A model generated the notes under the pieces. That model was not told the DNA's origin and made no database searches. It saw only the letters and a list, made by a program, of their open reading frames with translations. DNA of 64,000 nt, taken from the NCBI GenBank assembly GCA_963920525.1, contig OY986435.1, positions 172,833,827 through 172,897,826 of the forward strand, in the 5' to 3' direction. Each line of letters opens with the position of its first letter. Position 1 is the first letter of the stretch. Below, piece by piece: positions 56,363 through 64,000 of the stretch. The position numbers and the translations under genes were made by a program. This DNA comes from Dichetophora obliterata. Taxonomy: Eukaryota; Arthropoda; Insecta; Diptera; Sciomyzidae.

Positions 56363-58087
56363 ATTGAAGTGTAGATGAAACAAAAATAAATTGTAAAGTT
56401 TTTTTGTAAGATTTTTTTTCAATGATTTATAAAGAATTTAGTCTTAGGTCACTGTTTAAGTAAAGTGTATTTTGACGACTTGTTCAAATTTCATGATTTT
56501 CTGGTCAAGTACTTTTAATATTTTTAATATTTTAATTTCTTTATAAAAAAAAAAATAAAAAAAAGTCCTCCATTTTCTAGAAAATTTTAAAAAAAAAAAT
56601 TACATATATATGTACGTATTTAAAAAAAAGTAATGTTTTTTCCATAAACAATTAAATTATGAAATGTTTTATATCTACCCTATCTGTCTTCTACGAGCCA
56701 TCCGGAGCACTGCACAATGGAACGATTGGTACAAACTAGAGGGAATAAATAAATTTGATGACGTTTTTAGTGCTTAATGCATAGAAAAGTACAAAAAAGG
56801 GTTTAAAGATCTTTGGACAAGTAGGAGTGGCACCTCCCATACAACTGGAACACATTTTGCACAATATTTGGAGAACAAGTAAGGCCACGAAAACAAAAAC
56901 TTAGGCAGTCAAAATTCACTTTTTAATGACAAACGATAGTACTATAAAAAACCCATCAACTCCCAAAATTTCAGATCTCTAAGTTAAGCCAAATTGATAT
57001 AAATTAAAAAAAAGCTTCTCATTTTTGTTTCTTTATAATAATAAAATAGTTTTTTAATAATAATATCTAATACAATTCTTGCTTAATACCTGCACAACAA
57101 TTTGTGTCAGTGCAGAGACTGAGAGAGCTACTAACATAAGCACAAAATCCGAAAATTGTAGTAGTATGTGTTTGGGGACCACTGTTCTATACAGAGTTGT
57201 TGTTATTGTTGTTACCTAGTTCGAAACTTACTTGAGAGACTTCAAGCATTTCTAGCGTTTTTTTATAAGCGAAGAGAATATTGAAAGAGATAATTTTAGA
57301 AGAGAGTTTTTACAAGAGCGCGAAAGAGATAATTGTAGGTGAGAGGATTCACGCATTTCTAGCGTGAAATATTTATAATTTTTTCCTATGGGATTTAACG
57401 ACAATAAATGTAGGCAATCAGATGCCAGCAACTATTGTAGTTAATTCTCATGAATTTTTGTTAGAATTTAATTAATCATTTAAATACATGTTTATACTAA
57501 ATTTTTATGTTATTAAATATTGATATCGCAACATGTTTGTAGTCTGGTTTATTCTATTGCTCTTTACTAATCGAGTATTTTAAAATCGTACAAACATATG
57601 TTCTAAATTTACTCTAGAAATAAATTACTCAACTTTTTTATATTTAATATTTAAATGGTGAACTTTTAGTTTTGAAAATAGACTACAAAAAATATTTTAT
57701 TAGGCACTTAAAGTTTTTTTTTAACCCTCTGCAGCTGACGTCGTAGTCTGACAGACACCGCAAAACACAATTTCTGGCATTTCTTCGTAAACTTTGTAAA
57801 TTATATCAATGAAATAAGCCACATAATTTCAAGAAAACGTCTTTTATGTAAAGTTTTAACCTTACATTAGATAATAAACTATATTTTTATTTATATAATA
57901 AAGGCCTGACAAATAAAGAACTTCATAAAAATAGTTGATTTTAAAAATGTGTCCGTCAGACACCACATCAGTAATATTGTTAAAATTAAAGCACGTCAGT
58001 AGCAGAGGGTTAAAATATTTTCATATTTTGCTCAATTGATTTTTAAAAATTATTAAACATTGTGAACCTTGCGAACTTATATGCTCG
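56363..58087. other. No gene seen: intron
   Basis: AT-rich. One GC-richer phrase (CTACGAGCCATCCGGAGCAC at 56692) could be an old transposon scrap. No ends or domains found. Confidence 0.45.
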
Positions 58088-58090
58088 TAA

Positions 58091-59107
58091 GGGGTCGTCC
58101 ATAAACTACGTTACCAATTTAGGGGGGGGAGGGGTTTTGAAATGCACTACGATAAGTAACGGTAGGGGGGGTAGGTGTTTAGATATTGTAACGTTACCAA
58201 AAATTAAAAAAATCGACGAAAAATCCTCTAATTAACAACACAATCATTTCAAAAATTTTATCCTTACATGTTTATGTTTGGTCGTCTAAATTGATGGTTA
58301 ACTTTTGTTTCAACGATTTCTTCCACCGCCTTTTCCCTCGACATAGGAACCTTTTGGTATTCCTTCACCATCTCAGCACAAGTCTGAAAAATTTGGGTCT
58401 TTGCTTTTGCGACAGGCTTTGACGTTAAGGCCTGAATGTTCTTGATCAAAGGAGATACCGTATGACATGTACTGTCCTTCTCAGAAAGAAGAAATCGGTT
58501 CAAGGTCGTGTCCTACCTGCGACTTGTATTTCGTTTTTAAAACTTCTATGAATTGTCATAAGTTTGTATTATATCGTTTACAATAAATCGGAATAAAACA
58601 TACTATTTAAATAAATCAATTTTCAGAAAGCATTTACACAAAAACACAGAACTTCGTGCAGCTCGGGTGCAGCCTTTAAGGGTACTCTGTCAAAGGCCAG
58701 GTGAATTTCTCTGTGTTACAAATGAGGATTCACCTGAATGGGTCGACATAGAATCCGATGAAAAATTCTATTTTGAAGAATCCTCAACAAAGCTACCAGC
58801 TTCTTCTATCCCAGTGATTGAGAGAGCATCGAATCTTGGATCGCAGATGGAATAGCTTTTACAGATGATATTAATTATTGATTTTTTTCCAATTGTTCCT
58901 TTAATGTATCTAGTCATACTAGACACTAATACTAGTGAAAATTGTCAGAGCTAGTCAAAATATATAATCATTCGAATGAATTAATTTCATATGTCACGTT
59001 ACTTTATGGGGGGGAGGGGTTTTGAAAAGCACTACGAAAAGTAACGCAGGGGGAGGGGGGGTAAAAAAAAAACCGGAAAATCAGTAACGTAGTTTATGGA
59101 CGACCCC
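58091..59107. mobile_element. G-rich TIR element with two divergent ORFs
   Basis: A perfect ~24-bp inverted repeat starting GGGGTCGTCCATAAACTACG bounds a 1017-bp element flanked by TAA on both sides (58088-58090, 59108-59110), which fits PIF/Harbinger-type targeting. Next to the ends, G-run segments (GGGGGAGGGGTTTTGAAA, then GCACTACG and AGTAACG) occur as direct, not inverted, copies. Minus frame 58264-58503 (VSPLIKNIQALTSKPVAKAK) and plus frame about 58627-58855 (VLCQRPGEFLCV, EWVDIESDEKF) point away from each other. Neither starts with ATG; the plus one follows a TTTTCAG and may be a last exon. I do not recognise either protein. Confidence 0.8.
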
Positions 59108-59110
59108 TAA

Positions 59111-62100
59111 TCTATCTGTCAAAATTTGTAAGGGCGGGAGTTTTTATCATTTCCGAGCCTATTTTGGTGTGCAAACTATCACATAAATCTACGTGTGTGG
59201 ATGAGGGTTGCCTTTGGCGCTAACCATTACACGTACTTAAAGTAGTTGAAATAAATATAAATTTTATTTAAGTTAATAAAAGTTTTTAAAAGATTTAAAA
59301 TTGAATAAAGGTGATTCTGCAACCCTAACCGCAGTTGTCTTTTTGTCGACATTTGGGCTATTTACACTTAATCGCTAATCAAAAGATTAAAAGTTTTACA
59401 TGGTTACATGTTTATATACTTAGATGAGAACCCTTATTATGTTTTGTTTTAATAGTCTTATTTATATAAGTTTTTGGTATATACCTTTTTTACTTTCTGA
59501 CCCTATGAGTTCAAACCTTGAACCCTAAAAACCCAACCCTGACTACGGGCTGACCTACATGATAACTTACTTTATTTGACTTTATTGTACACTGTTAAAA
59601 ATTTGCTCGTTTTTCCGTGTTACTGTGCTTATGAAGCTCTTCTACTGAAATTCTGCGTTGAAGCAATTATTAAAGCCTTTTGAGTATATTTTCAAATCTG
59701 TATTCTGTGAGAGTTGATATTGCATTAGAACTCAAAATAAAAGCTTTTCTAAATTCAATCGTCATTTACTATTGCAAAATAATAATTAACGATTGTTCAT
59801 TCTACTAAAGGAATATTTATGAAAATTAAAAGCAAATTCAATACAATCATATAAACAATATTTGCAAAAATTGGCAATGCTCAATTTGTTTGCCATGCAG
59901 ACTTATTTTTTCTACACTATACTCTAGAAACTATTGCCACTTTTAAGCCGACTCAGATTAATATGGTTTTGTATTAAACCGATGTATTTTGCAGTAGTAA
60001 AAAAACCTTGCATAGTTTGATGAGGTTTTGTTGGAGTTTTTGCACTTTGAATTTTGTCCGTATTCTACGAAAATTTCAATACATATGTATGTATAAATTT
60101 GCAATGACTTATTTTCCGTTGCTTTGTGATTCTTGTTCCGTTAATTAGCCAAACAGTTGCGCATTAAAAACGGCTCGTTTTTAAATTGATGTGTGTGTGT
60201 TAAAGTTTATAAATTTATTGAAAAGCAAATGAATGCTGAAATGAATTATGTACAAAGTAGCAATGCTTAAATAAAGCTTATTAAAAATGTATATATTTTC
60301 AAAAAAAAAATAATATTTTCTTCACAGACCGCAGCTCTTTAAGAAGGAAAATGTGCCAACATATACCTGCGTGTGTGTGTGTATGAGAGTGGGTCAGCTT
60401 TATTGCACATATGTATGTATATAACATAATTTTTGCATGTGTTGTTATGGTGGCGTTTACCAAACGATACTAACTTTTTAGCTGTTCGCAACATAGATCT
60501 GCTTAGTTACGGATACGTTATACGGAGTTTTTTTTACAGAATAACAAAAACAGTACGACAACAACAAAAGCATTGCAAGCAATGAACAGTAGCCGAACGA
60601 CTATACAACAACTACAACTTCTTGATTTTCCAAGAATGTTGACAATTTCAAATTACTTGAATTGTTGCTTGCAGCCAATGACTTTTTTTCCCGTTTTGCT
60701 TGTTGACGGATTTTGTTTACTTTGTTGCACAAACGATGCTTTGTTGCTTGAGTGGAAAAAAAATCATAAATTAAACTCAAAAAGTTTTTTTTTTGAGAGT
60801 ATTGTAATTGAAAGAAAATAATTCTATTTACAATAAGCGCAGGTTCTTTGCTTAAGTCTTTTGTTTTACAATAAACTTTTATTGTTAGTTGCAAACGCTT
60901 AAATATTAGATACCTCAGACAATATTTAATACAAGTCACATCTCACATTTTTAATGTTGTGAAATAGTAATGGTATTCAATGAACGATTTACATATACTG
61001 AAAGCGTATAGCTATAAGCTTACACTAAGCGCTTCCACTAACCCACCTGAATAAAAACCGAGTAAGTCGTTCAAAAAGTTGCAAAATCAATTGCTATCAC
61101 AAAATTATTTTACACTTTACAGAAATTTTAGATCCATTAATGGTTGGTGCATTTTTAATTTTTTAAATTGTTAAATTTAATTGAAACACTGCTTGTCAAA
61201 AACAAAATAAAACCACGGTCGCATAATACGCATTATAGATACTATATACACCACGTTTTTTGTTGTAAGCTGCATATGTTTAATCCCTTACAATTTTGTT
61301 ATTGCAAATTATGCTACTGTAAACTTACCGAACATACGCTGCTTACATCGCCAATACGGCGTCCAGGGAATACCACTAGTGATAAATCATATACGTATTT
61401 CTTGAAGAATTTATTTTATATTTCCGCTTTACTTAACAACGATCGTTCAAACCTCATACCTCACAATATCACTTACAATTTATTTTTTGATGCTAGTTTT
61501 TAAAAACCAATTCAATTCAATTCAATTTAATGCTTATAATAAACAAAACAGTGACCTGGTTTCTACTCTAACGACTATTTGTTTTTTTGCTAAAAATACA
61601 TCTTTGTTCAATGCTGTACACATCTCTCGGTTTTTTCTTCACTGCTGCAACACAAAGCTGCTGCAACACATGGCCTAAGAATAATACAAACGATTGCATT
61701 TAACGACAAAGATTTAAAGTTGAATGCTTAGACCAAAGTTGGTGTAAACTGGAAATGAAAATTTCGCAAACATTTAGTAGCTGAATACTTGATGGCGTTA
61801 AAACAACAACAACCACGTTGCTTCAAGTCTTAGAGGAAAGAAGTCAACAGAGTACGCCAAGAATTGGCTGTTAGTAGATCTGTGGATCATTGGCTTTTAG
61901 TGGCACATGGCACGAATGTGCTTTTTTTAAAATTTTTTTTAGTTACTTAGCACAACGTTAGTTTAGCACAAGAGCTGATGTGATATCTTGTTTTTGTATG
62001 CCAAAGTGGTAGTAGTTGCACTTAGATTTGCACAAAAATTGACAAATACCGCAAAGTAAACAACCGCATCCACTTGTAAAAACGTCTCGACTTGTTTTTC

Positions 62101-62324
62101 TTCAAAACAACTTTTATTAAATTTTTAAAAAATTCGGCTTTAACGGGTTCTTTGATTTTTTTGTACCAGCTTATTAGAACGCATATAACTCATAGGCTAG
62201 TTAAAGTTTGCCAAAATTATTTCGCATCGAATTAGCTTTGTAGCTAGTTGAAAACTGTAGCTACATTTTGCGTAAGTTCGATTTTATTCAAGGATAATCA
62301 TAATGTACTTATTGGCTACTTACG
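59111..62324. other. No gene seen: 5' part of the long intron
   Basis: About 3.2 kb of AT-rich sequence with CAACAA runs (for example 60550-60620) and GTGTGT (60369). It begins the intron downstream of the donor at 62324. Open frames at 60573, 60601 and 61168 have no family signature. This is the least transposon-marked part of the intron. Confidence 0.5.
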
Positions 62325-62461
62325 ATTTGCAATTCGGTCATGTATTTTTTCCACCACAGGAACTTGGCATATTCAGGACCCATCGCAGACATCATGTAAT
62401 AGAAATACATGCAGACATGCACAAAGTTGTTTAGCAGATTGGGAAAGGTCGCGTTGCCGCC
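62325..62461 (-). CDS. ELOVL elongase, penultimate exon
   Basis: A 137-bp internal exon. The acceptor ATGCACTATAG precedes base 62461 and the donor GTAAGT follows 62325. It completes a glycine codon split 1/2 with the upstream exon, then reads NATFPNLLNNFVHVCMYFYYM, SAMGPEYAKFLWWKKYMTEL and QI. The NxxVHVxMYxYY and KxLWWKKYxTxLQ segments are hallmark ELOVL motifs within membrane segments and the loop that follows the histidine box. It joins the terminal exon 50 kb away in phase 0. No stops or frame breaks. Confidence 0.95.
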
Positions 62462-62692
62462 TATAGTGCATAAAAACAAAAATTTTAATTAAAAAAAACT
62501 ACTTAAAAATGTGCTAAAAGAAGAAAATTTAATATTTACACAAATTTATTGTTATTTTTATTTTACATCTGTTGGGCATATGAGTGTTATTAATTCTATT
62601 GCGAACAGTAATAATGAATTTTTTGAAACTCAAATTGCTGATAATGTAAATGTGATGTGAATTCATAACATTTGAAATAAATTTTTACATAC

Positions 62693-62855
62693 CTGCCAAA
62701 AATTTAACCAACACCCATGTTTCTAGAGGCGTCAAAGAGTGATGATAGACATGCAACCACGTAATTTGAGACGTCTTCTTCCGCAGAACAAAAAATATGG
62801 TATCGGCAAATTCTGTCAACTTAGAGAGGTAGTATATGTAGCACAGATTCAACAT
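62693..62855 (-). CDS. ELOVL elongase, exon with histidine box
   Basis: A 163-bp exon between acceptor TCTATTCGTAG (62856 upward) and donor GTATGT (62687-62692). It reads [59 protein letters not shown] is the HxxHH catalytic box of the elongase, required for the condensation reaction; LSKLxEFxDTxFFVLRKK is the conserved approach to it. All three exons form one unbroken frame. The N-terminal exons (first membrane helices) are not in the window, so the gene extends past the right edge. Paralogue identity is not assigned. Confidence 0.95.
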
Positions 62856-63496
62856 CTACGAATAGAAAACAACAAGGGAAGAATATTGTATAAACAAGTC
62901 ATGTAATAACTAGATGGTGGTTTTTAAGTAAAAAGTTTTGAAATAATTTCAAGCGACACACAGTGGCCTATTTTGACTGTTTGGCCTATTTAGACGGAAT
63001 TAAATCTGTAACTCGAGTTTGAGGAAACGGAAAAATATTTTTGGATCTTCCTTACATGAAATAATATAGTACTGTATGCTCACACAAATAGTACATGTGA
63101 AATCGAAGTAAAAAATATTTGTATGGGAAAATTAGACTTTTCGCTTCTATTCTACTTATTAAGTTCTTTGCAGACTTTAAAAATCTTTTATTTACTGCTA
63201 GCTGATATACCCGGTGTTACTCGAGAGTAATTTATACAAACATTTTAATATACACTTCTCGGTTAAATTGTTTTCTTAACTCTGGAATAATGTAAAACGT
63301 GTTGAATTTTAAATTTGAGTTACCGTTAGAAAGGTAATTGAACGGACTTTAATCCAAAAATAGCTTGGAAAATTTTGGTGTTTGGGGGTTTCATCCCTTG
63401 TGGTAAGCTAATTAATTCGAAGAAGGGGTTTGAAAAACACATTTTAAAAATTAAAAATAATTTAAATATTTATTAAATCTTAAAGCTAGCAAAATA
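62856..63496. other. Upstream intron of the elongase; no exon seen
   Basis: Sequence upstream of the HVYHH exon. I searched for an N-terminal ELOVL exon on the minus strand and found none before the mariner-like element. Confidence 0.55.
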
Positions 63497-64000
63497 CAGG
63501 GTTGCCAATATTCGAAGCGCCCATTTTATTTTTAAATAAATCAAAGAAACCACAATTTTTTGTCTGTTCGTCATGAACATCATTTAATTGGGTTCAAGTA
63601 GATTTGCTTACATTATTTCTTGAATATGATATCTCGTAAATGGTCGCCATTGGCCTCTACGACATATTGTGCCCGTTTTGCAGCATTTTCCATGGTTTTC
63701 TTCAACATTTCGATGGGAATGGCGGTTATTTCTTGACGGATGTTGGTTTTCAGCTCTTCTAGGGTCTTTGGCTTGTTGACGTAAACCTTTGATTTCAAAT
63801 AACCCCACAAAAAGAAGTCTGGAGGCGTTAAATCTGGTGATCTTGGCGGCCAATCGAAATCACCATTTTTTGACATCAAACGGCCAGGGAACAATTGCTT
63901 CAAAAAATCGATTGTAGTGCGGCTTGTGTGTGGTGGCGCGCCGTCTTGTTGAAACCAGTAGTGCCTGATACGCTTTCGACGAACGATTGGCATGAAAAAA
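63497..64000 (-). mobile_element. Mariner-like element running off the right edge
   Basis: A terminus CAGGGTTGCCAATATTCGAAG follows a TA at 63495-63496. The minus-strand frame from 63993 down to 63613 is open for 126 codons: HYWFQQDGAPPHTS (second catalytic Asp), DWPPRSPDLTPPDFFLW (third Asp, 36 residues later), GYLKSKVYVNKPKT and an end DHLRDIIFKK. It is a sister of the element at 9886, same spacing but distinct sequence and termini. No lesion is visible in this part, so it may be fairly young. The rest lies outside the window. Confidence 0.86.

Larger units (their letters stand above)
12283..62324 (-). other. 50.0-kb last intron of the elongase gene
   Basis: The donor GTAAGT follows exon base 62325 and the acceptor TTTTAG precedes exon base 12282; both exons join in phase 0 to give the continuous family motif TELQIAQF. 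The intron is 50,042 bp. It contains nearly all transposons and the tandem duplication described here. I saw no intact host gene nested in it, only a THAP-like relic. The intron call depends on the genome assembly being correct across the duplication. Confidence 0.87.

Noticed and set aside
60573..61503. Short ORFs at 60573-60821, 60601-60939 and 61168-61503
   Set aside because: They have no family signature, overlap on opposite strands and lie in AT-rich intron.
62856..63496. A further upstream elongase exon
   Set aside because: I looked for the N-terminal ELOVL motifs on the minus strand and found none; the next exon must lie beyond the window.
1..64000. CRISPR array, prokaryotic operons, rRNA genes
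   Set aside because: No regular spacer-repeat arrays, Shine-Dalgarno-linked genes or rRNA sequence; the window is clearly eukaryotic.

Overview
The window is AT-rich, repeat-dense eukaryotic DNA. It has spliced exons, no operons, and LINE, hAT, piggyBac, mariner and PIF/Harbinger remains of the kinds found in flies. It fits a dipteran genome, most likely an acalyptrate such as a tephritid fruit fly; this is inference from protein style and repeat content, not a database match.

The only convincing host gene is on the minus strand: an ELOVL-type very-long-chain fatty acid elongase. Three consecutive exons are visible: 62693-62855 (with the HVYHH box), 62325-62461, and the terminal coding exon 11995-12282 ending in TAA. 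The two in-window junctions have good GT/AG sites and matching phases. The upstream exons lie beyond the right edge. The last intron, 12283-62324, is about 50.0 kb and holds nearly everything else. A second, minor gene-like item is a broken THAP-domain relic (36527-37476, minus).

Left of the elongase (1-11.9 kb) is intergenic and built from transposons: an RTE-type LINE fragment at the left edge, a Jockey/CR1-like LINE relic (1131-2475), two hAT MITEs, a 5'-truncated LOA/R1-like LINE (3361-5677) with a 375-bp MITE in its RT domain, a near-complete RTE-type LINE (6592-9826, minus) with a perfect 17-bp target-site duplication, and an internally deleted mariner-like element (9886-10805).

Inside the intron the insertions are nested, and order can be read from target duplications. 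At 12.9-18.6 kb a piggyBac-like relic (TTAA-flanked ends, transposase internally deleted) holds a LINE in its left terminal repeat and a hAT element with a TAAGCAAG duplication; the hAT holds an inverted-repeat element that holds a LINE RNase H fragment. At 18.6-21.6 kb lies hAT within hAT within MITE. At 21.7-23.0 kb a hAT carries a palindromic MITE. At 24.2-26.6 kb are MITEs and a Harbinger derivative. At 27.0-28.7 kb is a higher-order TTACTG/TTACCG hexanucleotide satellite. At 30.9-33.2 kb a hAT contains a Harbinger element with a Myb/SANT-like ORF.

From 39.55 to 50.24 kb there is a 5.33-kb head-to-tail tandem duplication whose copies differ by a couple of percent in the first ~0.65 kb and appear identical after that. 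Its right breakpoint lies within a few bases of the end of a foldback-like element (50232-54858) that has ~470-bp inverted arms and internal direct repeats, and that was itself split by a ~3-kb LINE. An old RTE copy runs beneath all of this in scattered pieces from 42.96 to 55.28 kb. The remainder (55.3-62.3 kb) has a hAT-like MITE, a G-rich terminal-inverted-repeat element (58091-59107) and otherwise plain intron. A mariner-like transposase begins at 63497 and runs off the right edge.
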